From assembly GCA_029975165.1 (NCBI GenBank), contig JARKPR010000085.1, forward strand, positions 1-64,000: 64,000 bases of DNA. The letters are read 5' to 3'. The notes beneath the pieces are model-generated. The model was not told the origin of the DNA, ran no database searches, and saw nothing but the letters and a program-made list of their open reading frames with translations. Position numbers and translations under genes: made by a program. The stretch comes from Selenomonadales bacterium (GTDB lineage: Bacteria > Bacillota > Negativicutes > Sporomusales > UBA7701). Shown in pieces: positions 50,368 through 58,353 of this stretch (its first letter is position 1; each line of letters begins with the position of its first letter).

Positions 50368-50751
50368 ATGGAAAAGAACCAAGTCGAATCACTCACCAAA
50401 TTAGTCACGGAGTACGCCGCCCAGACCGGCAGGGATGTTGAGGAAGTGATCAATTTTATCGCCCGAAACTTTATCGTGGCAAATGACCATAGTTTCATCT
50501 CCTTTGCCGTGCCTAATGGTCGAGATGCCGTGATTTTCCACGGGTACGTCAAGGAAGGCCATGAAGATGAACTGGTAAAACTGGTTGGTGAACTAGAAAA
50601 CAAATTGGGGGAAATCGGTATCACCCGGATACTGGCCGCAGTTGACAATAATAACGCAAGGGAGATATCCCGCCTCTTTCCGAGTTATCACCGCATATCC
50701 ACCATCTTCTCCAAGGAGTTGATCAACGATGGGGAACCCGTTCTCGACTAG
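50368..50751 (+). CDS. Phage-type GNAT-like hypothetical protein
   Basis: 127 residues behind GGAGGAG. N-terminal helices (VESLTKLVTEYAAQTGRDVEEVINF), a central sheet (FISFAVPNGRDAVIFHGYV), then GITRILAAVDNNNAREISRLFPSYHRISTIFSKEL, which reads like the C-terminal half of an acetyltransferase fold. In some podoviruses a gene of this kind precedes a virion protein. Its end overlaps the next gene by 23 bp. Function unknown. Confidence 0.55.
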   Translation: MEKNQVESLTKLVTEYAAQTGRDVEEVINFIARNFIVANDHSFISFAVPNGRDAVIFHGYVKEGHEDELVKLVGELENKLGEIGITRILAAVDNNNAREISRLFPSYHRISTIFSKELINDGEPVLD

Positions 50752-51511
50752 TCAAACCTCTTCTCAGTCCTATACCCCGTTCACCGGCGAACAGGCCGGT
50801 TGGCAGAAGAATACATGGGATACCCTGAATTCCAGGTTCACTAACCCGTTCCAGAACCTCTATGGCGGGCAGACGCAGACGGCGAGTGGAAATCAAGTTA
50901 TGGGCGATGCCCTAACCTCGGCCAAAAACCAGATGAACAACGGCACTATGGCCGCCTTCGCCACTGGCCAATACCTTGACCCGATGAGTAACCCGTACAT
51001 GAAAGGGTACATCGATCAGGCCATGGGCGACTTCGGCAAGATGTTGGGCAAGTCGTTCGATAATACGAACGGTTTATTCCAGACCCGTGGTATGCCGGGG
51101 AGTTCGGCATGGTACAACGCCCAGGCGGCGGCCAAGAAACAGATCGGAGATCAGGCCAGTCAGTTCCTGACGAACCTCGGGAATCAGGCCTATCAACAGA
51201 ACGTCGGAAACATGATGCAGGCCAACAACCTGATCAACAGTGCAACCGGCCAGTACGGCACTTTGGCCAACGCCGCGAATGCAATCGACCAAAGAAATAT
51301 CCAGAACGGCCTGAGTGCATGGCAACTTCAGAAATCTCTGGATCAACAGGACACCGGGAACCTTCTCAATATGTTGAACATGTCGAAGAATCCGGTGTCT
51401 GAAAATACCACGGAGTCTGAAGGCGGGTGGGGGCCTGCGATCCTTGGCACAGGGTTTGGGATGTTGGCAAAGGCCAATAACTGGTTTAAGACTCCTAAGA
51501 CAGGGCAGTAA
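50729..51511 (+). CDS. Virion/DNA-ejection-like phage protein
   Basis: 260 residues, rich in Asn, Gln, Ala and Gly. Begins MGNPFSTSQTSSQSYTPFTGEQAGWQ, with long amphipathic helices (AAAKKQIGDQASQFLTNLG, YQQNVGNMMQANNLINSATG) and a hydrophobic glycine-rich end (WGPAILGTGFGMLAKANNWF). This make-up is typical of podovirus internal virion or pilot proteins that enter the cell with DNA. No capsid or tail gene adjoins, so it may be packed into a helper's particle, or be a leftover. The overlap with the upstream gene shows they are expressed together. Confidence 0.55.
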   Translation: MGNPFSTSQTSSQSYTPFTGEQAGWQKNTWDTLNSRFTNPFQNLYGGQTQTASGNQVMGDALTSAKNQMNNGTMAAFATGQYLDPMSNPYMKGYIDQAMGDFGKMLGKSFDNTNGLFQTRGMPGSSAWYNAQAAAKKQIGDQASQFLTNLGNQAYQQNVGNMMQANNLINSATGQYGTLANAANAIDQRNIQNGLSAWQLQKSLDQQDTGNLLNMLNMSKNPVSENTTESEGGWGPAILGTGFGMLAKANNWFKTPKTGQ

Positions 51512-51544
51512 CATATTGACCGGGGTTATTGCACTTCCCGTTTG

Positions 51545-51725
51545 TTTAATAGTAGAATGGGGTAGGGGGGATTTTGAAAAACACCCCCCGCCACCATCGC
51601 GAGGCCTGCGGGTTCCCAATCCGACGAGTTATACTCTAAGGTTCTCTTAGAACCTCACCGGGGTGTTCGGTTATTTCAAAAAACACCCCCCACCATACAA
51701 AATCCTAAAGGGTTCCCCCGGAACC
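51545..51725. repeat. Repeat-rich non-coding stretch in the element
   Basis: Near-identical segments AAAAACACCCCCC (about 51577 and 51683), plus two palindromes: AGGTTCT-CTT-AGAACCT (about 51640-51656) and GGTTCC-CCC-GGAACC (about 51712-51726). No ORF. The GGTTC/GAACC half-sites recall, in opposite orientation, the GGAAC/GTTCC sites at 48490-48528. Could be a packaging or regulatory region. Confidence 0.4.
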
Positions 51726-51756
51726 ACCCTATCTTGTTTCAAGGGAGAAAACTGTA

Positions 51757-51966
51757 ATGAGTACCAATCTCGGAGACCTGTTGACATTAGACCGAATCTT
51801 AGAATTGCATGGATACAAGACCAAACAAGAAGTTCCCGGGTATCCCCTGACGTTGGTAGACCTGATCAACTTCACCAGGGACAACGTGAACAGGTACGGG
51901 GAAGAGTGGATAATCAAGAACCGGCAGGCACTAAGAGACTCGATGGAGGAACTGGCGGAACTCTGA
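51757..51966 (+). CDS. Small hypothetical protein
   Basis: 69 residues behind AAGGGAG. MSTNLGDLLTLDRILELHGYKTKQEVPGYPLTLVDLINFTRDNVNR is helical and acidic with no cysteine or membrane segment. Not recognised. Last plus-strand gene of the element, facing the repressor gene. Confidence 0.5.
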   Translation: MSTNLGDLLTLDRILELHGYKTKQEVPGYPLTLVDLINFTRDNVNRYGEEWIIKNRQALRDSMEELAEL

Positions 51967-51984
51967 GGCCAATCTTTTTCTGAC

Positions 51985-52011
51985 GAAAAAAAACTCCCCG
52001 TCAGGGGAGTT
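51985..52011 (-). terminator. Terminator of the CI-like repressor gene
   Basis: AACTCCCC/GGGGAGTT stem (51992-52011) with a T-run on the minus strand (plus-strand A-run from about 51985). It abuts the repressor stop codon. Confidence 0.8.
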
Positions 52012-52348
52012 AGTCTTTAACCATCGGGAGTTCTTTTGTCACCTCGGCCAATTTTTTTTCGTGATAGGCCTTTTTGATCCACAGAAGGTTTTCGGGGTTC
52101 TTGACAAAGGCCCTTAATTCCAGGTCTAGGTGTTCGAGACCATCAGAAATCAGGTCGGCGGGGTTTATTCCTAATGCAGAGGCCATTTTGGTAATATAGT
52201 CATCAAGTCTATCAACTGCGATTATTTGGCCTGTGTCTAGTCGGGAGATTGTAGGTTGGTGCATACCAGATTTTTCGGCGAGTTCATGTGTTGACATGCC
52301 CCGGCCCTCTCGTAGTACCTTCACCTTCTCAAAGATTTCTTTTATCAT
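52010..52348 (-). CDS. CI-like Xre-family repressor
   Basis: 112 residues. An N-terminal helix-turn-helix (VLREGRGMSTHELAEKSGMHQPTISRLDTGQ) and a short helical C-terminus, without the LexA-type peptidase domain, so induction would not occur by self-cleavage. Opposite to the other plus-strand genes of the element. Three TATSATA half-sites lie over its start and promoter, suggesting autorepression. Confidence 0.8.
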   Translation of the reverse strand: MIKEIFEKVKVLREGRGMSTHELAEKSGMHQPTISRLDTGQIIAVDRLDDYITKMASALGINPADLISDGLEHLDLELRAFVKNPENLLWIKKAYHEKKLAEVTKELPMVKD

Positions 52349-52390
52349 AATCCAATCTCCAATCTTTTATGATACTATAACCTTATCATA
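52343..52390 (-). promoter_or_regulatory. Operator half-sites of the repressor gene
   Basis: TATCATA at 52343-52349 and 52384-52390, and TATGATA at 52368-52374. The last two form a perfect inverted repeat with a 9-bp spacer that overlaps -10-like TATAGT on the minus strand; the first overlaps the start codon. Confidence 0.6.
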
Positions 52391-52444
52391 CTGCATCTAA
52401 GTTGTCAACATTTCCCAAAGGAATCGCATCGGTCTATAGAATTT

Positions 52445-52462
52445 GTACCCCAGTTGTACCCC
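52445..52462. promoter_or_regulatory. Right pair of GTACCCC repeats, candidate integrase arm sites
   Basis: GTACCCC at 52445-52451 and 52456-52462 (11 bp apart), matching the pair next to int at 46513-46531. Confidence 0.55.
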
Positions 52463-52609
52463 AAATATTGTCCTCGGAGTAGAAACATTTCTGCCTTGAT
52501 CATTATTTTTGTATCGGTACTGCGGACAAAATGAATCTGATGATAACGAAACAACATCAATAAAATCCATTTTGATAACAAAATAACATCAAAATAATGA
52601 CCATCTGAA

Positions 52610-52654
52610 TTGACATCGAGGAGGCCAGCGGTTCGAGTCCGTTTAACCCCACCA
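52610..52654 (+). repeat. attR: right attachment site, displaced tRNA-Val 3' end
   Basis: Repeats the tRNA-Val 3' half, with an exact 17-bp core TTGACATCGAGGAGGCC and a diverged but pairable T-arm, ending CCCCACCA. The chromosomal tRNA terminator follows. Confidence 0.85.
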
Positions 52655-52661
52655 TAGATTG

Positions 52662-52693
52662 AAAAGCCTTCCGAATCTTTTGGAAGGCTTTTT
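52662..52693 (+). terminator. Original tRNA-Val terminator, now beyond attR
   Basis: AAAAGCCTTCC (52662-52672) pairs with GGAAGGCTTTT (52682 onward), T-run to 52693. Confidence 0.8.
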
Positions 52694-52807
52694 CCTATGC
52701 ATTGCATTATATCAGCCACAATCTGCGTAATTCACAAATCTCCGGCAGGTTTTTCTCATCCGGTGTTGAACACATGCTCCAAGACGCTTGCGAAGGGAAG
52801 GATAACT

Positions 52808-53389
52808 ACGCGTAAAAGCAAATTGTGCCTTGTCGTCCTGTGTCTGGTGATGTTTTCGCTCGTATCGCCCTGCTATGCCGTCACCCCGCAAAAAATCGCG
52901 ATCTTGCCGGTAATCAACCGGACCTACACCCACGACGCGGCCGTGGAAAACGTGATTTCCGCCGCCCTGGCCGCCAAATTCCGCATGCCTCTGGCCAACA
53001 TCGTCTCCATCTACGAGGTCGTTCCCGCCGCCGAAGTCCGGGCTGCCCTGCCCGCCGACATACATAACCGGGCCCAAGCGCGGAAATTCGGCGTCGACAA
53101 GCTGCCGGCGATAGCGGCGAAACTCAACGCCGACATCGTAATCGGCGCTATCATCACCGACCTTTCCGAAGAAAGGACGATAACCGGGAAGGATTCTTTT
53201 AACTTTCAGCGCACCGTGCTGGCGATCCGTGTGGTCGGTTATCGCGCCCGGGAAGGGACGACCTTCGCCGTCGGCGACCACCAGGAATATCGGGGCGACT
53301 GGTCGCGCTTAGGCGACGCCGACTATCTTGCCGGCGTCATCATGGACAAATTGCTCGAGAGCCTGGTTTTCCCCTACGACAAAGAATGA
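52808..53389 (+). CDS. Secreted protein with CsgG/GNA1162-like features, start uncertain
   Basis: The frame is open from 52697, but the protein proper starts near 52808: GGAAGGA lies just before, yet only an ACG stands at the expected site. A signal peptide follows (RKSKLCLVVLCLVMFSLVSPCYA), then QKIAILPVINRTYTHDAAVENVISAAL, recalling the TolB-N/CsgG-type fold of outer-membrane-associated proteins. About 190 residues. The missing ATG could be a non-standard start or a mutation. Likely periplasmic; function unknown. Confidence 0.6.
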   Translation, partial: TRKSKLCLVVLCLVMFSLVSPCYAVTPQKIAILPVINRTYTHDAAVENVISAALAAKFRMPLANIVSIYEVVPAAEVRAALPADIHNRAQARKFGVDKLPAIAAKLNADIVIGAIITDLSEERTITGKDSFNFQRTVLAIRVVGYRAREGTTFAVGDHQEYRGDWSRLGDADYLAGVIMDKLLESLVFPYDKE

Positions 53390-53508
53390 TGCGCCCGTTG
53401 CCGCCGCCGGTCTGACTGTCGGCGTTTCTTCTTACGGCGAACATTCCACGCTTACTCCCGGTGGCCCAGGAATATGATTAACAAAAAGCTGCGGAGGGAG
53501 TGGCAGGG

Positions 53509-53724
53509 ATGATAAGGCAGGACCTCGACCAGAAGGCTAACCAGGCAGGCGAAGTACCCCTTGTTGCCGTTCAGACGGGAAATTATGTAGCTGTTTTTAC
53601 CATGCTCATCCTCCAGGACATCCTTATTCAACTTACCGCGAACCCCCTGACCAACTTCAACAACATCATCGCGGTCGCCAACAGCATCGCTAACCTGAAT
53701 GCCAGCATCAAGCCCATCCAGTGA
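53509..53724 (+). CDS. Small hypothetical protein with hydrophobic segment
   Basis: 71 residues from the ATG at 53509, 10 bp after GGAGGG. MIRQDLDQKANQAGEVPLVAVQTGNYVAVFTMLILQDILIQLTANPLTNFNNII... One moderately hydrophobic stretch in the middle. Not recognised. Stands between a secreted protein and another small gene. Confidence 0.5.
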   Translation: MIRQDLDQKANQAGEVPLVAVQTGNYVAVFTMLILQDILIQLTANPLTNFNNIIAVANSIANLNASIKPIQ

Positions 53725-53837
53725 CAATAAGCGCCTGTACAGATACGGGTGCGCCTAAAAGATCCACCTGACCGTACAGTAAATAAATTTGCGAAATGCT
53801 ATATTCAGCGAATACTCGCGACCGGGAAGTGATCAGC

Positions 53838-54098
53838 ATGAAGAGAATCATATCCGCCAGACGCGCCCGCGCCACCGCCGCGGCGACGCCGCAGACTGCC
53901 GCCGCTTACGGCGAAGCCGCCAGACGTCTGGCCTCAACAATCGAGGGTGAGCGCTGCAAAATACAGCATCTTACCTTCACCGACTTGCATTGCCCGGACG
54001 TAATCAGGCAGATGGGCGAATTGGAGCGGATGATAAACGAATTTATCCTGCTCGTTTACGTCCGCAACGACGGAAGCATGCGGCGCAAACCGCAGTAG
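53838..54098 (+). CDS. Small hypothetical protein
   Basis: 86 residues from the ATG at 53838. Basic Ala/Arg-rich start (KRIISARRARATAAATPQ), then a helical acidic part with CPDVIRQMGELERMINEFILLVYVRN. Not recognised. It precedes the pair of GRAM-like genes by about 100 bp. Confidence 0.45.
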   Translation: MKRIISARRARATAAATPQTAAAYGEAARRLASTIEGERCKIQHLTFTDLHCPDVIRQMGELERMINEFILLVYVRNDGSMRRKPQ

Positions 54099-54199
54099 CG
54101 GCATACCCGCAGACAGCCGGCAGGAAAGCGGGTAAAGGACGCGGAATAAAGGTATACAATAGACTAGAAACGATGCGCGGCAGTGCTTCGAGGTGTGAT

Positions 54200-54526
54200 A
54201 TGTACGCATTCCCGCTCGCCGACGACGAATACATCATAAAAAAAGACATGGCTACAGTTCTTACAGGTGACAAGGCCGGCATGGGGGCCCTCTACCTGAC
54301 GACCGAGCGCGTAGTCTTCGTCGGCTACGAACGGACGTCGATCATCACCACGCTGGCGATTGAGGTCCCCTTGGAGCACATCGACGAACTGCGGGCGGAA
54401 AAAACCTTTCGCCTGCTCCCGAACGCGATCGTCCTCACCACCATCCGCGGAGACCTAATCCGGATATTAGTCCGCGACCGCGACCGCTGGATAGAGTCCA
54501 TAAGAACCCAGATGGACAAGATATGA
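54200..54526 (+). CDS. GRAM/PH-like domain protein, copy 1
   Basis: 108 residues beginning MYAFPLADDEYIIKKDMATVL. ALYLTTERVVFVGY and NAIVLTTIRGDLIRILV alternate as strands of a GRAM/bPH-like barrel with a final helix (WIESIRTQMDK). Such domains bind membranes or partners. The next gene is a diverged copy with the same start. No signal peptide, so cytoplasmic. Confidence 0.65.
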   Translation: MYAFPLADDEYIIKKDMATVLTGDKAGMGALYLTTERVVFVGYERTSIITTLAIEVPLEHIDELRAEKTFRLLPNAIVLTTIRGDLIRILVRDRDRWIESIRTQMDKI

Positions 54527-54557
54527 ACGGCATAAATTCAGAACGCGGGGTGGTACC

Positions 54558-54887
54558 ATGTACAGTTTTCCGTTAGCGGATGACGAAAAAATCATCAAAA
54601 AGAGTCACGCCAGCCTCCATCTCGAAGACAGCGCTTTTACCGGCGCCTTCTATCTGACTAACAAGCGGCTGGTATTCGTCGGCTATGTTATGGATATTAC
54701 CAGGAAGTATATGGAAGAAATCCCCTTGCCCCATGTCACCGACGCCCGGGGCGAGAAAACATTTCTCGTCATCCCCAACGCGCTGGTCATCTCCGCCTTC
54801 GGGGGGAAAAGCCTGCGGGTAATCGTCGACCCGGGAAGCCGCAACGCTTGGCTCACGGCGATCAAGCAGGAATTACAAAAAAACTGA
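54558..54887 (+). CDS. GRAM/PH-like domain protein, copy 2
   Basis: 109 residues, MYSFPLADDEKIIKKSHASL..., with FYLTNKRLVFVGYV and NALVISAFGGKSLRVIV in the same order as copy 1. A tandem gene duplication, 31 bp apart, co-directional. It ends at a strong terminator. Confidence 0.65.
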   Translation: MYSFPLADDEKIIKKSHASLHLEDSAFTGAFYLTNKRLVFVGYVMDITRKYMEEIPLPHVTDARGEKTFLVIPNALVISAFGGKSLRVIVDPGSRNAWLTAIKQELQKN

Positions 54888-54905
54888 ACCGCCTGTTAGC
54901 CGCTT

Positions 54906-54937
54906 AAAAAAGCAATCCTGGCCGGGATTGCTTTTTT
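54906..54937 (+). terminator. Terminator after the GRAM-like pair
   Basis: AAAAAAGCAATCC (54906-54918) pairs with GGATTGCTTTTTT (54925-54937). Confidence 0.9.
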
Positions 54938-55016
54938 CATTTTGTCAGGTAACGCTCTGCGGGTCGTATGTGGGCAAATCCGAACACATATAATAACAGC
55001 GAAGGGGGTGAGGTGG

Positions 55017-55913
55017 TTGAAAATACTCTCGCTAGGCTTTTCTGGTGCACCTGAGGAAATACGGACCCGACTTCAGCAAGACTGCCGCGCCCTCCTGCAG
55101 GAAGGTTACAGGGTGGCCGTAGACGAGAGCAATAAGGGTAAATATACCTTCCTGGGCTGCAATATCGCCGAAGGCGAACTCTCCTTCCGCAACTACGAGC
55201 GGGTCAAAAACATGCTCAAAAACTGCGTCGCCCGCATCCTCGCCGAACACATCGTCGTCCGGGAAGAGAAAACCCTGGTCCGCAAAATCGTCAGTCGCAA
55301 CTATTATTATTTCAGTGAACCGGAGCGCGCCGCCATCTACGACAATGTCCTCAAGCTCCTGGAGAGCGACGGGCACAGCGATTTCACCTATATTACCCGC
55401 CGTAACCGGATATTGGCCAAACTCCAGGAATACTTCGACCTGCACCACGAGCTGGTGCTGGAGGGCTTTATCGCCTTCCGCCTGAAAGACTACCGGGGCC
55501 GCCTGTCCGAGATTGTCGACAAAGCGGTCGACGAATACATGATGGACATGGAATACAAGGAATTCATCCGCGTCCTCCGTTATTTCGTCGACGTGCAGGA
55601 AACCCAGGTGGACGAAGTCCATATCGTCATCGACGGCGGCGACACCTTCAAGATCCGCGACTCCCGGGGGCGGAGCATCCACAATCAGTATCTCGAAACC
55701 CTGATGATCCGCAGCGAAGAAATCAACTACGAAGACCTGCTAATCAGCGCCCTGATAACCATCGCCCCCCAGACCGTCATGCTGCATTTCGCCGCCGCGC
55801 CGGGCAAAACCCATCCCGTAGTGGAAACCATCCAGAACGTGTTCGCCGGCAGGGTGGTAATGTGCCGCGGCTGTAAGCTGTGCAAAAGCGAGAACATCGC
55901 CCCCGAAACCTGA
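55017..55913 (+). CDS. ytxC: YtxC-like sporulation-associated protein
   Basis: 298 residues from the TTG at 55017, behind AAGGGGGTGAGG (the frame extends 25 codons further up). Matches the YtxC family: an N-terminal domain, EEKTLVRKIVSRNYYYFS, then DEYMMDMEYKEFIRVLRYFVDVQ and a C-terminal CRGCKLCKSENI. In Bacillus subtilis ytxC also precedes thrS, so the neighbourhood is conserved. The family is tied to spore-formers; molecular role unknown. The two CxxC-like cysteines at the end could bind metal. Confidence 0.85.
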   Translation: MKILSLGFSGAPEEIRTRLQQDCRALLQEGYRVAVDESNKGKYTFLGCNIAEGELSFRNYERVKNMLKNCVARILAEHIVVREEKTLVRKIVSRNYYYFSEPERAAIYDNVLKLLESDGHSDFTYITRRNRILAKLQEYFDLHHELVLEGFIAFRLKDYRGRLSEIVDKAVDEYMMDMEYKEFIRVLRYFVDVQETQVDEVHIVIDGGDTFKIRDSRGRSIHNQYLETLMIRSEEINYEDLLISALITIAPQTVMLHFAAAPGKTHPVVETIQNVFAGRVVMCRGCKLCKSENIAPET

Positions 55914-55969
55914 CTAATTGACAGCCGGTGTCAAACTGGCTATAATAACCTTAAATATATACCGCAAAC

Positions 55970-56200
55970 AGTGATGCCGAGGATATGACGGCTGGACCGG
56001 ACGTCGCAGAGAAAAGGCGCCTAGGCTGAGAGCTCCTTTACGGACCCCCTGACCGTTACCCCCTCGAAACTGTGAGGCTGAACAACAGTAAGCCTTGCCG
56101 GGCGACCCCCGTTAACACATGCGAAAAGCCGGGCTGAAAAGCCAACAAGGGTGGAACCGCGGGCAACCAACCCCGTCCCTACGAGGACGGGGTTTTTTAT
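55970..56200 (+). promoter_or_regulatory. T-box leader for thrS
   Basis: T-box sequence AGGGTGGAACCGCGG near 56149-56163, preceded by a stem-I region with GAG and AGAGA-like bulges and ACC triplets fitting a Thr specifier. The terminator AACCCCGTCC (56169-56178)/GGACGGGGTT (56185-56194) plus T-run ends it. Uncharged tRNA-Thr would favour readthrough into thrS. Confidence 0.88.
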
Positions 56201-56226
56201 GTTCTAGCAAAAGGGAGGACAAAATC

Positions 56227-58137
56227 ATGAGCAAAATAGACATCACCTTGAAGGACGGCGCCGTCAGGCAGGCGGAAGCCGGCACAACCCTGCAGGAAAT
56301 CGCCGAAGCCATCAGCCGCAACCTCGCCAAAAGCGCTCTGGTCGCCAAAGTCGACGGCCAGACCGTCGGCCTGCGCCACAAACTCGAGCATAGCGCCCAG
56401 GTCGAATTCCTCACCTTCGACGACGCCGAGGGCAAGGACGCCCTCCGCCACAGCGCCTCGCACATCCTGGCGCAGGCCGTCAAAAGGCTGTACGGTAGCG
56501 TCAAGCTCGGCATCGGGCCGGCGATCGCCAACGGCTTCTACTACGACATCGACACCGCCCATACGTTCGTCCCCGAAGACCTGGAAAAAATCCAGGCCGA
56601 AATGGAGAAGATCGTCAAAGAAGACCTGCCCATCGAACGCCGGGAAGCGAGCAGGGAGGAGGCCCTGCGCCTGTTCGACGAAATGGGCGAAACCTACAAG
56701 CAAGAACTCATCCGCGACCTGCCTGAAGACGCCGTCATCTCCCTTTACCAGCAGGGCGAATTCGTCGACCTGTGCGCCGGGCCCCATGTCCCTTCCACCG
56801 GACGGGTCAAGGCCATCAAGCTGCAAAGCCTGGCCGGCGCCTACTGGCGGGGCGACCAACACAACAAAATGCTCCAGCGCATCTACGGCACCGCCTTCGA
56901 AAAGAAAAGCGACCTCGACACCTACATCACCATGCTCGAAGAAGCCGCCAAGCGCGACCACCGCAAACTCGGCCGCGAGCTCGACCTGTTCAGCATCCAG
57001 GACGAAGGCCCCGGCTTCCCCTTCTTCCATCCCAAAGGCATGATCGTCCGCAACGAACTGGAGAATTACTGGCGCAAGCTGCACGTCAAATACGGCTACC
57101 AGGAAATCAAAACCCCGATCATCCTCCACCAGCGGCTGTGGCAGCAATCGGGCCACTGGGACCACTACCGCAACAACATGTACTTCACCACCATCGACGA
57201 CGAAGGCTACGCCGTCAAACCCATGAACTGCCCGGGCGGCATCCTCATCTACCGCTCCCAGCACCACAGCTACCGCGAATTCCCCCTCCGCACCGCCGAA
57301 CTTGGCCTCGTCCACCGCCACGAGCTCAGCGGCGCCCTCCACGGACTTATGCGGGTCCGCAGCTTCACCCAGGACGACGCCCACATCTTCTGCCTGCCCG
57401 CGCAGATCAAAGCCGAAATCAAAGGCGTCATCGACCTCTTCAACACCATCTACGGCACCTTCGGCATGAGCTATCACGCCGAGCTCAGCACCAAGCCCGA
57501 AAAAGCCATGGGTTCGGAAGAAGTCTGGGAAGAAGCCACCGCCGCCCTCCAAGAAGCCCTCGAAGAATACGGCATGCCCTACAAGGTCAATCCCGGCGAC
57601 GGCGCCTTCTACGGGCCGAAGATCGACTTCCACCTGCGCGACTCCATCGGCCGCACCTGGCAATGCGGCACCATCCAGCTCGACATGCAGATGCCGGAAA
57701 AATTCGACCTCACCTACACCGGCGAAGACGGCGCCAAACACCGCCCCGTCATGATCCACCGCACCTGCTACGGCAGCATCGAACGCTTCATCGGCATCCT
57801 CATCGAGCACTACGTCGGCGCCTTCCCCGCCTGGCTCGCCCCCGTCCAGGTCAAAATCCTTCCCATCACCGACCGCCACCTCGACTACGCCGAAAAACTG
57901 GCGGCCGACATGCGGACCAGGGATATCCGCGCCGCCGTCGACGACCGCAACGAAAAAATCGGCTACAAGATCCGCGAAGGCCAGCTGGAAAAAGTCCCCT
58001 ACATGCTCGTCGTCGGCGACAAAGAAGCAGAATCAGGGACCGTCGCGGTACGTAAACGTGGACACGGCGACATGGGCGCCATGCCGGCCGCCGACTTTGT
58101 CGCCGCCATCCTTGCCGAAATCGCCGCCAAAAAATAA
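56227..58137 (+). CDS. thrS: Threonyl-tRNA synthetase
   Basis: 636 residues from the ATG at 56227 behind GGGAGG. N-terminal TGS domain (IDITLKDGAVRQAEAGTTLQEIA), SAD editing domain with HSASHILAQAV (HxxxH), class II catalytic core (MIVRNELENYWR, PMNCPGGILIYRS with the zinc Cys, RVRSFTQDDAHIF) and anticodon-binding domain to the end. It charges tRNA-Thr. Controlled by the T-box leader just upstream. Confidence 0.97.
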   Translation: MSKIDITLKDGAVRQAEAGTTLQEIAEAISRNLAKSALVAKVDGQTVGLRHKLEHSAQVEFLTFDDAEGKDALRHSASHILAQAVKRLYGSVKLGIGPAIANGFYYDIDTAHTFVPEDLEKIQAEMEKIVKEDLPIERREASREEALRLFDEMGETYKQELIRDLPEDAVISLYQQGEFVDLCAGPHVPSTGRVKAIKLQSLAGAYWRGDQHNKMLQRIYGTAFEKKSDLDTYITMLEEAAKRDHRKLGRELDLFSIQDEGPGFPFFHPKGMIVRNELENYWRKLHVKYGYQEIKTPIILHQRLWQQSGHWDHYRNNMYFTTIDDEGYAVKPMNCPGGILIYRSQHHSYREFPLRTAELGLVHRHELSGALHGLMRVRSFTQDDAHIFCLPAQIKAEIKGVIDLFNTIYGTFGMSYHAELSTKPEKAMGSEEVWEEATAALQEALEEYGMPYKVNPGDGAFYGPKIDFHLRDSIGRTWQCGTIQLDMQMPEKFDLTYTGEDGAKHRPVMIHRTCYGSIERFIGILIEHYVGAFPAWLAPVQVKILPITDRHLDYAEKLAADMRTRDIRAAVDDRNEKIGYKIREGQLEKVPYMLVVGDKEAESGTVAVRKRGHGDMGAMPAADFVAAILAEIAAKK

Positions 58138-58154
58138 AGCGCAGCAACAACTGC

Positions 58155-58183
58155 TTGACTTTGCTGGCTGATAATGCTAATAT
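58155..58183 (+). promoter_or_regulatory. Promoter of the infC operon
   Basis: TTGACT (58155-58160), 17-bp spacer, TAATAT (58178-58183), followed by the L20 leader. Confidence 0.65.
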
Positions 58184-58189
58184 AACTTA

Positions 58190-58345
58190 AGCGAATAGAA
58201 TACATTTCAAAAGTAGAAGCCTCCCGCTTCTCACCTCACAACGCCTGCGCTGTTCGTGTGGTCCGGCAATCAATTCTTTTATTGCATTAATGCGGGTGGT
58301 ATCTGCCACCCGCTGATTTTATTTGGGCAAGATATATTAGGAGGT
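58190..58345 (+). promoter_or_regulatory. Ribosomal protein L20 leader of infC-rpmI-rplT
   Basis: Contains AGAAGCCTCCCGCTTCT and, before infC, a terminator-like stem GCGGGTGG (58290s)/CCACCCGC followed by TGATTTTATTT. This matches the Firmicute L20 autoregulatory leader, in which L20 binding promotes termination. Confidence 0.7.
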
Positions 58346-58353
58346 GTAACGCA

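Larger units (their letters stand above)
46466..52609. mobile_element. 6.2 kb integrated element in tRNA-Val, satellite-like
   Basis: Bounded by att repeats 6189 bp apart. Gene order from the left: tyrosine integrase (minus), then on plus excisionase, winged-helix protein, serine recombinase, small ORFs, Xre regulator, GNAT-like protein, virion/ejection-like protein, small ORF; then a minus-strand CI-like repressor. No terminase, portal, capsid or lysis gene was recognised. GTACCCC pairs near both ends look like integrase arm sites. The size and layout suit a phage satellite or strongly reduced prophage. Confidence 0.75.

Noticed and set aside
50210-50404. 64-codon frame after the Xre gene
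   Set aside because: Overlaps the well-supported gene starting at 50368 and lacks a ribosome-binding site.
52405-52719. 104-codon minus-strand frame across attR
   Set aside because: It reads through the att core, arm sites and terminator; composition is not protein-like.
56197-57879. 560-codon frame antisense to thrS
   Set aside because: Gly/Val/Asp-rich shadow of a high-GC gene with no start signal.
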